Shown piece after piece: positions 18,009-25,565 of a DNA stretch of 64,000 nt. The stretch lies in assembly GCF_003986935.1 (NCBI RefSeq), contig NZ_RJZE01000013.1, forward strand, positions 62,001 to 126,000, in the 5' to 3' direction. The notes under the pieces are model-generated. The model did no database searches, was not told where the DNA came from, and was given only the letters and a program-made list of their open reading frames with translations. The translations under genes and the position numbers were made by a program. The stretch comes from Paraburkholderia kururiensis JCM 10599 = LMG 19447. GTDB lineage: Bacteria; Pseudomonadota; Gammaproteobacteria; Burkholderiales; Burkholderiaceae. Position 1 is the first letter of the stretch. Each line of letters begins with the position of its first letter.

Positions 18009-18878
18009 ATGCGAAACCTGGAACGGAATGACAGACGAACCAACAAGCGGATCAACAAGCGGACCAACAAGCGAACCATGAAATCTCAACAGGCTGTGCT
18101 GCTTTCGGTGTGCCTTGCGGCCGCCGTCGCCATAGAGGGCTGCGCGGTGCCTCATACGCCGCCGCAGTTTCCGGATGCCGCGTCCGCGTCGCCTGCGGGC
18201 GGTACGTTCGTGAACGTGGCGAACCTGCGCAACGTGAGTACGGGGCTCAACAAGGACCAGCTCTACGATCTGATCGGGCCGCCGCAGTTTCACGAGTGGT
18301 TCGTGGGCAACCACGTGTGGAACTACCTGTTCGACTTCCGCCGCGGCGATCAGGTGGTGTCCTGCCAGTATCAGGTGCAATTCGACAAGAACATGCGCGT
18401 GAGCGGCACGTACTGGCGCGACCCGCAGTGCGCCGACTTCGTGCGCGAGGCGGCGGCGCCGACCCCGCCCGCGGCCGACGCAACGAAGCCCGCACCGCTC
18501 GATCAGTTCACGATCCAGGGCGAGGCGCTGTTTCCGTTCGGCAAGTCGAGTCTCGATTCGATGCTGCCGGGCGGGCGCGCCGAACTGGACGCGGCGCTGG
18601 CGAAGATCCACGCCGAGGACGGCGTGACGCATATCGACGTGGTGGGTCACACCGACCGCATCGGTTCCGAGGAGAGCAACCGTGCGCTCTCGCAGGCGAG
18701 AGCCGAAACCGTGAAGCGCTATTTCGTGGCGCACGGGCTCGATGCGCCACGCGTTCGGGCGGAGGGCGTCGGCTCGTCGCAGCCGGTCTCGCATTGCCCG
18801 CCTGGAGCGTCGCCTGCCGTGATTGCCTGCCTGCAGGCGGACCGGCGCGTGACGATTTCGGTGTACGGCCAGCGCTAG
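18009..18878 (+). CDS. TpgA-like lipoprotein (SmpA/OmlA-like plus OmpA C-terminal domain)
   Basis: 289 aa. Lipobox IEGC (C45). Residues ~65-115 resemble the SmpA/OmlA fold (LRNVSTGLNKDQLYDLIGPP). Residues ~165-285 form an OmpA-like peptidoglycan-binding domain (VVGHTDRIGSEESN, LSQARAETVKRYF). This domain pair, directly after a trimeric autotransporter gene, is the arrangement of Acinetobacter ataA-tpgA, where TpgA anchors the adhesin to peptidoglycan, so a similar role is inferred. GGGGAGG 6 bp before 18009 supports this start, giving a long basic n-region (RTNKRINKRTNKRT). The ATG at 18078 would give a standard signal peptide but has no visible ribosome-binding site. The gap to the adhesin gene is 16 bp. 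Confidence 0.85.
   Translation: MRNLERNDRRTNKRINKRTNKRTMKSQQAVLLSVCLAAAVAIEGCAVPHTPPQFPDAASASPAGGTFVNVANLRNVSTGLNKDQLYDLIGPPQFHEWFVGNHVWNYLFDFRRGDQVVSCQYQVQFDKNMRVSGTYWRDPQCADFVREAAAPTPPAADATKPAPLDQFTIQGEALFPFGKSSLDSMLPGGRAELDAALAKIHAEDGVTHIDVVGHTDRIGSEESNRALSQARAETVKRYFVAHGLDAPRVRAEGVGSSQPVSHCPPGASPAVIACLQADRRVTISVYGQR
18039..18074 (+). repeat. 12-bp tandem repeat, three units, between two possible starts
   Basis: ACCAACAAGCGG, ATCAACAAGCGG and ACCAACAAGCGA, in tandem at the 5' end of the TpgA-like gene. It encodes TNKR-type units in the signal peptide n-region if translation starts at 18009. Confidence 0.9.
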
Positions 18879-19300
18879 GCAGCGTTTGCACCGCGTTGCA
18901 CCGCGGTACCCGGCCCGGGGTTGCTCGCGTGATTGCGCGCGTGATTGCGTGGCTCCGGGCCATTTGTCGTCTGCCATCTGCCATCGCACGGCATGCCGTG
19001 GCTTCATCACCGCACACTGAGACCGGACGAAGCGAGCGCACGGGCGGCTCTCGTGCGCTGCGCCAGCGGCTCGCATGCGCGCTCTGGGCGCAGCGCACGA
19101 ATTCGAACGTCCGTGACTCATGGCAGGAACGAGCACTGCTGAAAAAAACGCATGCGGCGAGGGCGCTGTGCGGGCACGAGGAGCCGGAAGAATTTCCCGC
19201 TTCGGCACCGGGTTGGGTGGCGTGCCCGTACGCGGCACGCCGCTTGCGTCGCTTCCCTTCATGTATCCGCCGATCGATCCATGAAGGAGGGACGAGGCCC
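18879..19300. other. Intergenic region, no clear feature
   Basis: 422 bp between the TpgA-like gene and the small gene at 19301. A short imperfect direct repeat (GCGTGATTGC twice near 18928-18951) and an AAGGAGG ribosome-binding site at the far end are the only recognisable elements. Confidence 0.4.
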
Positions 19301-19537
19301 ATGACAGCACGCTCACCCGCAGACGAAGCCGACCCGGCCCGCCGTTCCCCCCGCGAAGGCGACGACGTATCCGTGCACCGCGACGGTCAGGTGAAAGAGA
19401 AGCCCCACGGCAACATGGACGAAACCATGATTCCGCAGAAGCCCGAGCCCGGCAAAGGTCCCTACGCGCCGGCACGCGGACACCTCGACGATCCGAAGGC
19501 CGTCGAGCCGCCCGGCAAGGGCGACCTGTCCGCGTGA
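19301..19537 (+). CDS. Small hydrophilic protein, unknown function
   Basis: 78 aa, rich in Pro, Asp, Glu and Lys, with no hydrophobic segment, so probably disordered and cytoplasmic (HRDGQVKEKPHGNMDETMIPQ is a representative stretch). An AAGGAGGGA ribosome-binding site lies ~9 bp before the ATG. The phosphatidylserine-decarboxylase-like gene follows 37 bp downstream and they may be co-transcribed. I do not recognise the family. Confidence 0.65.
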   Translation: MTARSPADEADPARRSPREGDDVSVHRDGQVKEKPHGNMDETMIPQKPEPGKGPYAPARGHLDDPKAVEPPGKGDLSA

Positions 19538-19574
19538 GAGACGTCTGCACGTTTCAACGCACGGAGCACAGCGC

Positions 19575-20837
19575 ATGAGCGAGCAGAAAAAGCCGCCCGT
19601 GAAGGCACGCCGGCGCCTGGGCGGCTGGCTGCCTTCGAGCGAAGACGCCGCGAAGGCGTTCAGGCTGGACCTTGCCAGGAAGGCACAGCAGCGCGCGAGT
19701 CGCCTGCAAGGCATGCCGCGCGCGAGCGTGGTGAAAGACCTCTCGGAGCTCGTCTCCGGCGACGCCGTGCTGCGCATGAACCTCACGCGCGCCATCGGCG
19801 AGGCGCGCGAGGCGGGTTACGAACTCGGCTATACGTCCATCGAGGAACTCACGAGCATCGTCGATTTCCTCATGACGTACGCGCCGCCGTTCGACCCCTC
19901 GCTGCCGGTGGCCACGCCCCTGAACGCGGTGCTCGAATGGCCGATGTGCATGCCCTCGGGCTACGCGGTGTTTCGCGACCCCGCATTCAACGAGCAGATG
20001 CGCCGCGTGCTCGACTACTGGTGCGGTTTCCTGAGCGGCCCGCATTCGCGCGCGCACCTGAACACGCACGCGCCGCACGGATGGTTCTGCGAAGCGGCGC
20101 GGCGCAAGATCGGCATGGACCAGTTCCTCTGCGACCCGGCGCGTCCGTATTGGGGCTTTGTCTCGTGGAACGCGTTCTTCACGCGCGAGTTTCGCGAGGG
20201 CGTGCGTCCCGTGGCGGGACACGGCGACCCTCGGATCATCGTGAGCGCGTGCGAGGCATCGCCCTTCGACGTGCGCGAAAACGTGCAACTGCACGACTGC
20301 TTCTGGCTCAAGAACCAACCCTATTCGCTGCGCGAGATTCTGACGGAAAGCCAGCAGGATCTCGCGCACCGGTTCGTGGGCGGTGCGGTGTATCAGGGCT
20401 ATCTCAGTGCGTTCAACTATCACCGCTGGCACGCGCCGGTGGCGGGGCGCATCGTGGCCGCGTACAACGTGGACGGCACCTACTACTCGAATCTGGAAGC
20501 CGAAGGCGTGGACCCGGGCGGACTCAACCATTCGCAGGGCTACACCACGGCGGTAGCGGCGCGCGCGGTGATCGTGATCGACTGCGACGAGCCGGCTATT
20601 GGCGAAGTGGCGTGCGTGTTCGTGGGGATGGCCGAAGTATCGTCGTGCCGAATCGTCGCGCTGCCGGGCCAGCATGTGGAGAAGGGCGAACAGATCGGCT
20701 ACTTCCAGTACGGCGGCAGCACGTACTGCCTGATCTTTCGGCCCGGCGTGATCGAGCGCTTCGAACCGAAGCCGCCGTATCACGACGACGTGCCACCCAT
20801 CAAGGTCAACGCGCATCTGGCTACGGCACGGCGGTGA
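19575..20837 (+). CDS. Phosphatidylserine decarboxylase family protein
   Basis: 420 aa, longer than housekeeping Psd (~220-290 aa). The N-terminal ~170 residues correspond to the extra domain of phosphatidylserine-decarboxylase-related proteins (WPMCMPSGYAVFRDPAFNEQ). The C-terminal half has the Psd fold: WNAFFTREFREGVRPV, then NYHRWHAPVAGRIV, and near the end YFQYGGSTYCLIF, where GGST is at the LGST self-cleavage site that makes the pyruvoyl group. Such proteins may act on phosphatidylserine or other amino acids, so the substrate is uncertain. A GGAG motif 8 bp before the start supports it. No membrane segment is obvious. Confidence 0.85.
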   Translation: MSEQKKPPVKARRRLGGWLPSSEDAAKAFRLDLARKAQQRASRLQGMPRASVVKDLSELVSGDAVLRMNLTRAIGEAREAGYELGYTSIEELTSIVDFLMTYAPPFDPSLPVATPLNAVLEWPMCMPSGYAVFRDPAFNEQMRRVLDYWCGFLSGPHSRAHLNTHAPHGWFCEAARRKIGMDQFLCDPARPYWGFVSWNAFFTREFREGVRPVAGHGDPRIIVSACEASPFDVRENVQLHDCFWLKNQPYSLREILTESQQDLAHRFVGGAVYQGYLSAFNYHRWHAPVAGRIVAAYNVDGTYYSNLEAEGVDPGGLNHSQGYTTAVAARAVIVIDCDEPAIGEVACVFVGMAEVSSCRIVALPGQHVEKGEQIGYFQYGGSTYCLIFRPGVIERFEPKPPYHDDVPPIKVNAHLATARR

Positions 20838-21032
20838 GCAAGGCGAGCGAGATCCTGGCCGGGTGCTTCGGCACCGCGTTCGCAGCGGGCGTCGTTTCGC
20901 GTGTTTCAGCGTTCTCCGGTTTCGTTTTGCCGCAGTGATCGCTCCGATGACCACTACGGCGCGAGCGGGCAAGCGGGCGGAGAGGGCGGAGAGGGCGGAG
21001 AAGGACGCGCGCAGCGTTTGCGTCGTTATCGT

Positions 21033-22448
21033 TCAGGACGCGTAGAGTTCGCGGGCTGCCCGGCTTGAACGATTCGAGCCGGCCGCGTTGCCAGGCCGGC
21101 TAGCATCATCCGGGCTGCTGCTGCGCCCTGAACCGCCCGACCTCGGCGTACGCTTGCGCGCCGTCGGGCGCGTGGCTTCTTTCGCTGCCGCGCGCATCGC
21201 GCGGGCATGACGCCGCAGCAATTGAGCGAACAGTGCCTCGTCGGCCTTGAGGCCGCGCCGCGTGCGAACCGCGGCGAGTCTATGAAGCTCGCCTTGCTCG
21301 AAGGCGTCCACCACGGCCGGGTGGATGTAGCAGCGCCGGCACACGGCGGGCGTGTTGCGCAGCGTCTGCGCGACGTCCTTGATGGTCTGCACGAGATGCC
21401 GGTGCATGGCGCCTTTGCGCTTCCTGCTGCCGCTGTGTGCCGAATGTTCCGCAGTGCTTTTTGCCCTGCTTTTTGCCCTGTTGTTTGCCGCATTTTTCGC
21501 GGCTTTTTTCAGCGCGACCTTTTTCAGCGTAACGTCTTCCGCCTCTCGCTCGAGTTGTGCCTCGATGCGACGCAACGCGCCGAGCGCGAGCACGCTGCCG
21601 GCCCAGGTGCGGTAGTCCTTGGCCGTGAAATCGGCGCCGCTTGCCTCCCGCAGGTAGGTATTGATGTCGGTGGAACTCACGGGCCGCAGCGTGCCGTTTT
21701 CATCGACGAACTGGAACAGCTCGTGGCCCGGCAGTCCGAGGCATCGGCGCACGACGCTCGCCACGCGCGGGTCGTCCACCTCGACGTCGTGTGCGACGCC
21801 GCTCTTGCCGCGAAAGCGAAAACGCAGCTTGCCCGCCGCGACGGCCGCGTGCTTCTTGCGCAGCGTGGTGAGGCCGTAGGAGCGGTTCTCCTTCGCGTAT
21901 TCGGGGTTGCCCACGCGCACGAGCGTGATGTCCAGCAGCCGCACGACCGTGGCCACTACCTTGTCCCATGGCATGCCGCGCAGCCTCAGGTCGCGTGCCA
22001 CACGACGGCGCACGCGCGGCAATGCCTCGCCGAACGCGGCCATGCGCTCGTACTTCGTGGCGTCGCGCACTTCGCGCCAGGCGGGGTGATAGCGGTATTG
22101 CTTGCGCCCGCGCGCGTCGCGGCCCGTGGCCTGCAGATAGCCGCGCGGGTCGGCGCAGATCCAGACGTCGGTGTAGGCCGGTGGAATGGCGAGTGCGTCG
22201 ATGCGCGCGATCTCGCTTGCATCGCGGATGCGGCTGCCCGCGGCGTCGAAGTACGCGAAGCGCTCGCCCATGCGCTTGCGCGTGATGCCGGGGCAGCGGT
22301 CGCTCACGTATTGCAGGTCGTGTGCATCGTGGTTGGACGCGACGGCGGCCATGTCTCTCGCCACGCCGTTGCCGCGTTCGATGGCGGCGCCTGTACGTTT
22401 GCGCAGCGCACGTGTGTTCCCAGCGTCTCGTTGTGAGGGTGATGGCAT
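21033..22448 (-). CDS. DNA topoisomerase IB (poxvirus-like bacterial type)
   Basis: 471 aa. It relaxes supercoils through a 3'-phosphotyrosyl intermediate. The N-terminal domain has GERFAYFDAAGSRI and IPPAYTDVWICADPRGYLQATGRDARGRKQ. The catalytic domain has R178 (LVRVGNPEYAKEN), the KKH motif, FRFRGKSG, R280 with TWAGS, and the nucleophile Y374 in CRRCYIHP. Residues ~308-346 are a Lys/Ala-rich insert (KNAANNRAKSRAKSTAE) that looks like repeat expansion. The C-terminal ~60 residues are a basic, Ser/Arg-rich tail. Transcribed alone, opposite to its neighbours. A non-essential accessory topoisomerase common in Burkholderiaceae. Confidence 0.92.
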   Translation of the reverse strand: MPSPSQRDAGNTRALRKRTGAAIERGNGVARDMAAVASNHDAHDLQYVSDRCPGITRKRMGERFAYFDAAGSRIRDASEIARIDALAIPPAYTDVWICADPRGYLQATGRDARGRKQYRYHPAWREVRDATKYERMAAFGEALPRVRRRVARDLRLRGMPWDKVVATVVRLLDITLVRVGNPEYAKENRSYGLTTLRKKHAAVAAGKLRFRFRGKSGVAHDVEVDDPRVASVVRRCLGLPGHELFQFVDENGTLRPVSSTDINTYLREASGADFTAKDYRTWAGSVLALGALRRIEAQLEREAEDVTLKKVALKKAAKNAANNRAKSRAKSTAEHSAHSGSRKRKGAMHRHLVQTIKDVAQTLRNTPAVCRRCYIHPAVVDAFEQGELHRLAAVRTRRGLKADEALFAQLLRRHARAMRAAAKEATRPTARKRTPRSGGSGRSSSPDDASRPGNAAGSNRSSRAARELYAS

Positions 22449-22908
22449 GTTGCCGTCCGCCTGTCGTTTTCACCTGCCGTGTCCACATCGTGCGGACTGT
22501 AGCCATCACAGCAACGGACATGCCAGTGGGTTGCTTCGGGTTGCTTTTGATTGGCTTCGGATTCGCCTGGTGTGCTCGCGCCGTGCGTTCAGGAGCCCGT
22601 TGCGGCGCATTCGCAGCAAGGGGTGTGGCTCTGCGCGTCGCGCGCTGCATCGACACCATGGGTCACGGCACAGGTAAGCGTTACAACGCAGTCATGCCGC
22701 GCGGTCTGCCTCGGGCATGCCGACCTCTCGCCTTGCCCGCGCGCCGTTCGACACGCTGCGTGGCACACCCGTTGCGGAGCGTCGCAGGCAGGGGCGCGTG
22801 TGCATGTGCAGTCCGTCGGCCCTGCGCGCGCCGTCCACGTCGCAATCGAAGTCGCGATCGAAGTTGCAGTCGAAGTTGAAATCGACCATTCACTCACAGG
22901 AGCTACAG
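22449..22908. other. Divergent intergenic region with a 12-bp repeat at its right end
   Basis: 460 bp between topoisomerase IB and the DUF892 gene. It must carry both promoters, but no boxes stand out. The only clear structure is the tandem repeat at 22839-22886. A good ribosome-binding site (AGGAG, 22898-22902) precedes the next gene. Confidence 0.45.
22839..22886 (+). repeat. 12-bp tandem repeat, four units, in the 5' leader of the DUF892 gene
   Basis: GTCGCAATCGAA, GTCGCGATCGAA, GTTGCAGTCGAA and GTTGAAATCGAC in tandem, ending 22 bp before the start codon. Copy-number change here would alter the leader length but not the protein. Confidence 0.9.
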
Positions 22909-23403
22909 ATGACCCGCAAGACACTTCAGGATCTTTTCGTCCATTCGCTTTCCGACATCTACAGCGCGGAGAAACAGCTCACGCGCGCGCTCGGCAAGCT
23001 ATCGCGGACCGCGAGCAACGAGGAACTCTCGAAGGCGTTTCAGACCCATCTGGAAGAAACGCAAGGGCAGATCGAGCGCATCGACAAGGTAGTGGAGTCG
23101 TGCGGCATTCGTCTCAAGCGCATCAAGTGCGTGGCGATGGAAGGGTTCGTGGAAGAAGGCGAGGAACTGATCGATGAAATCGAGAAGGGACCGGTGCTGG
23201 ATGCGGGCCTCGTGGGCGCCGCGCAGAAAGTGGAGCACTACGAGATTGCGGCCTACGGCACGCTGTGCGCGCTTGGCAAGCAGCTTGGCTTCAACGACGC
23301 TGTGAAGCTGCTCCAGGAAACGCTGGAAGAAGAAAAGGCTACCGACCTCAAGCTCACGAAGTTCGCGGAAAAGGCCGGCAACGTGCAGGCGAAGGCGGCG
23401 TGA
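22909..23403 (+). CDS. DUF892 ferritin-like protein (YciE/YciF family)
   Basis: 164 aa, entirely alpha-helical, with the ferritin-like four-helix arrangement of the YciE/YciF family: LFVHSLSDIYSAEKQLTRALGKL, HLEETQGQIERID, VEHYEIAAYGTLCALGKQLG, LLQETLEEEKATDLKLT. The Glu and His residues in these helices (EE.Q, EHYE, EE) fit a di-iron centre. Members are stress-induced and of uncertain function. An AGGAG motif 6 bp upstream fixes the start at 22909. It stands alone. Confidence 0.92.
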   Translation: MTRKTLQDLFVHSLSDIYSAEKQLTRALGKLSRTASNEELSKAFQTHLEETQGQIERIDKVVESCGIRLKRIKCVAMEGFVEEGEELIDEIEKGPVLDAGLVGAAQKVEHYEIAAYGTLCALGKQLGFNDAVKLLQETLEEEKATDLKLTKFAEKAGNVQAKAA

Positions 23404-23777
23404 TGGCTTGTGCGAGGTAGCGGGGCGCGGCGGGGGCGTGGGCGATAAGTGTCTGCAGCGTCTGCGTGGCGTGCTTGCCGGTCATGCGCGCCACGCTCGA
23501 CGGCGCGGCGTCCGGCTCCATCACGCTCGCATCGTCTGACCGCGTCGGACAGTGAGCGCGGCTGGGCCGCGCTCACCTCGTGGACTGGTTTGCCGACCGC
23601 GGTGGCAACCGTGTAGGCATCTGAATGGGCAACCCGGTCCGCAACCAGACCACGAACCAGGCAACCAGGCTGCCAGGGGGGCTGCTAACCCGGCTGCCAA
23701 CCCGGCTGCCAACCCGGCTGCCAACCCGGCTGCCAACCCGGCTGCCAACCCGGCTGCCAACCCGGCCGCGCACGACT
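23404..23777. other. Intergenic region containing a minisatellite
   Basis: 374 bp between convergent genes. The right part is the tandem repeat described separately. The left part (23404-23577) contains minus-strand frames without a recognisable protein. No T-run terminator is visible for either neighbour. Confidence 0.5.
23682..23765. repeat. 12-bp minisatellite, seven units
   Basis: One variant unit (CTGCTAACCCGG) followed by six exact copies of CTGCCAACCCGG. Degenerate traces of the same word extend upstream (about 23630-23681). It sits 13 bp beyond the stop codon of the minus-strand gene at 23778. The exact identity of six units suggests recent expansion. Confidence 0.95.
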
Positions 23778-24119
23778 TTACTGTGCCGGCTTGTCGTCGC
23801 CCTTCACGGCGCGCTTGGTGGCCTCATAGCCCTTGCGGCTCGTATCGGCGATGCCGTGGCCCACGGCCTTGGCGCCGCTCGCCACGCCGTGACCGACAAC
23901 TTTCGCACCGCTCGCCACGCCGTGGCCCACCACCTTCGCGCCGCTCGCGATGTCGTGTCCCGCCTCCTTTGCGCCGTGCGCGATGGCGTGGCCGGTGTCC
24001 TTGCCGGCGGTCTTCACGTCTTCCTTGAGCGCGTGCGCGTCTTCCGAGAGGTCCGCGTGAGCGAACGGGCTGATAGCGGCAAGGGCAACGGTAAGGGCGA
24101 GGAGCTTCGTTTTCTTCAT
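23778..24119 (-). CDS. Small exported protein with 11-residue repeats
   Basis: 113 aa. Sec signal peptide MKKTKLLALTVALAAISPFAHA, then ~90 residues made of near-identical 11-mers (GAKVVGHGVAS three times, flanked by GAKEAGHDIAS, GKDTGHAIAH and GAKAVGHGIAD). The spacing resembles the amphipathic 11-mers of LEA-like and apolipoprotein-like helices, so a stress or membrane-associated periplasmic role is possible, but this is inference. It follows the aryl-polyene-type operon on the same strand (58 bp after the dehydratase gene) and could be its last gene. Confidence 0.75.
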   Translation of the reverse strand: MKKTKLLALTVALAAISPFAHADLSEDAHALKEDVKTAGKDTGHAIAHGAKEAGHDIASGAKVVGHGVASGAKVVGHGVASGAKAVGHGIADTSRKGYEATKRAVKGDDKPAQ

Positions 24120-24177
24120 GGCGCGGGTTCTCCCGTGACGGTTGAGTTGGAGTGGTTGAGGTGATTGGGGCGAATCT

Positions 24178-24738
24178 TCAAGGCCGGTGCGCGGGTTCGC
24201 CCGCGTCGGCGTCGAGTATCACGGCGGCGCGGCCGGTCATCAGCAGTTCGCCGCCGCAGTGCAGCGTGAAACGGTAGAGCACGTTGTTGCTGTCGCCGCC
24301 CAGGCGCTCGGCTTCGATCTCGAGCGGGCCGCCGAGCGTATCGAGCCGCGCGACGTTGACTTCGAGGTCGCGCAGGCTCGCGAGAAAGCCGGCGCGCGGC
24401 GGCGGGTTCGCGTGCGGGTTGGCCGAAGCGAGCGCCGCGCCGTGAACGGCCATGGCCTGGGCTGCGTATTCGACGCCGCAGATGGCCGCGAGCCGTCCGT
24501 CCGCGCGCAGCGGGTTGTGCGCATCGAGGTGGCTCGTTGCCGTGCAGCGGATCGAGACGTCGTCCCAGGCGGCCACGGCGTCCAGCAGGCACATCGAGCC
24601 GGCATGGGGAATGTGGGCCGCGATCCAGTCCTTCGCGAGCGGCGCAGTGAGCGTTGCGGCTGCCGCCGTCGAGGGCGCAGTACGCGAAGGTTCGGACACG
24701 AGCGGGAGCGCCGGAGCAGGCGAAGCGTTGAGCGTCAT
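24178..24738 (-). CDS. Hotdog-fold 3-hydroxyacyl-ACP dehydratase (ApeP-like)
   Basis: 186 aa. FabZ-like start of the hotdog domain (WIAAHIPHAGSMCLLDAV), then the central helix region CGVEYAAQAMAVHGA typical of ApeP-type dehydratases. Expected to dehydrate 3-hydroxyacyl-ACP during polyene chain elongation. The start at 24738 overlaps the stop of the chain-length-factor gene by 4 bases (ATGA), which is why I prefer it over upstream in-frame ATGs. Its role is inferred from the neighbouring ketosynthase pair. The N-terminal ~35 residues are Ala/Pro/Ser-rich and variable. Confidence 0.85.
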   Translation of the reverse strand: MTLNASPAPALPLVSEPSRTAPSTAAAATLTAPLAKDWIAAHIPHAGSMCLLDAVAAWDDVSIRCTATSHLDAHNPLRADGRLAAICGVEYAAQAMAVHGAALASANPHANPPPRAGFLASLRDLEVNVARLDTLGGPLEIEAERLGGDSNNVLYRFTLHCGGELLMTGRAAVILDADAGEPAHRP

Positions 24739-25565
24739 GAGCGGAATTGGCCGGTTGAATCCGGCCATGTGATGTCGACCCGGCAATTGAGGCCAGGCAG
24801 GTAGTCAAGCACGACGCTCGCGTTCTCGCCCGCGGCCAGTGCCGCGCAAAGCGGCAACGCGCGCGCGGCGGGATGGCTTGCGCGCAGCGCTTCGAGCGCG
24901 GCGTCGGCAAGCGGGGTGGCGGCGGCGTCAGTGAGTTCGGCTTCGATGCGCGCGACGGTTTTGTCGCCCGGCTGGGCCGCGAACACGAGCGCTACGCCGA
25001 ACGCGTCCGGTATGGGGCGCACATCGCGCATGGGCAGCGGGTAGTCGGTGTCGAAGGCGATCAGGAGGTTCGGCGCGCCGTCCACTGCGGCCTGGGTCAA
25101 GCTTTCGAGCAGGCCCGCGCAGAAGCTGCCGTCGTAGGCGCACAGCACGTTCGACGGCGTCATGCTGCGCGTCGCGATGCTCCAGTAGCCGGCCGGCGCG
25201 TTGTGCACGGAGTTGTGAAAGCGCGTGGGCGAGAGTTGCCGGTCGTCGCCCGCCAGCGTTTCGCAGATCGCGTGGCAGTTCTGTCCGTCCCCGCCCGACG
25301 ACGCGAACACGGTGGCGAGCGTGGACGCGTCGCGCCCGCTCGCGGCCACCGCCTCCAGACCCACGGCAAGCGCGAGCTTCACGCCGGCGCCGGTGCGCCG
25401 CCGCTCGGCGGGCGGCAAGGCGGCGGGCGCGGGCAGCACGGTGCGTTCGCGCGGCTCGCTTGCGTAGGCCACGCGGCCCGCGAGCGCCTCGCGCGCCTGC
25501 GCCCAGCCGCCGAGTGCCGGGCCAAGCAGCCCGATGCCTTCGATGTATGCGGTGAGCCGGGTCAT
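24735..25565 (-). CDS. Beta-ketoacyl synthase chain-length factor (ApeC-like)
   Basis: 276 aa, shorter than a full ketosynthase (~410). It keeps thiolase-fold motifs (ATVFASSGGDGQNCHAI, FHNSVHNAPAGYWSIAT, VLCAYDGSFCAGLLESL) but I see no Cys-His-His catalytic triad, as expected for a chain-length factor that dimerises with the active ketosynthase. It overlaps the ketosynthase stop by 4 bases upstream and the dehydratase start downstream, so the three are translationally coupled. In characterised aryl polyene systems the ApeO-ApeC heterodimer sets chain length. Confidence 0.88.
   Translation of the reverse strand: MTRLTAYIEGIGLLGPALGGWAQAREALAGRVAYASEPRERTVLPAPAALPPAERRRTGAGVKLALAVGLEAVAASGRDASTLATVFASSGGDGQNCHAICETLAGDDRQLSPTRFHNSVHNAPAGYWSIATRSMTPSNVLCAYDGSFCAGLLESLTQAAVDGAPNLLIAFDTDYPLPMRDVRPIPDAFGVALVFAAQPGDKTVARIEAELTDAAATPLADAALEALRASHPAARALPLCAALAAGENASVVLDYLPGLNCRVDITWPDSTGQFRS

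Noticed and set aside
14510..18079. 1189-residue open frame antisense to the autotransporter
   Set aside because: It is a shadow of the glycine/alanine-rich adhesin repeats; no start context or domain supports it.
23404..23577. Minus-strand frame resembling the C-terminal end of an enzyme
   Set aside because: Only a short run of plausible residues (VARMTGKHATQTLQTLI); no upstream domain, and the frame enters the minisatellite. I could not support a pseudogene call.
23682..23765. Possible CRISPR array
   Set aside because: The units are directly adjacent 12-mers with no unique spacers, and no cas genes are nearby.
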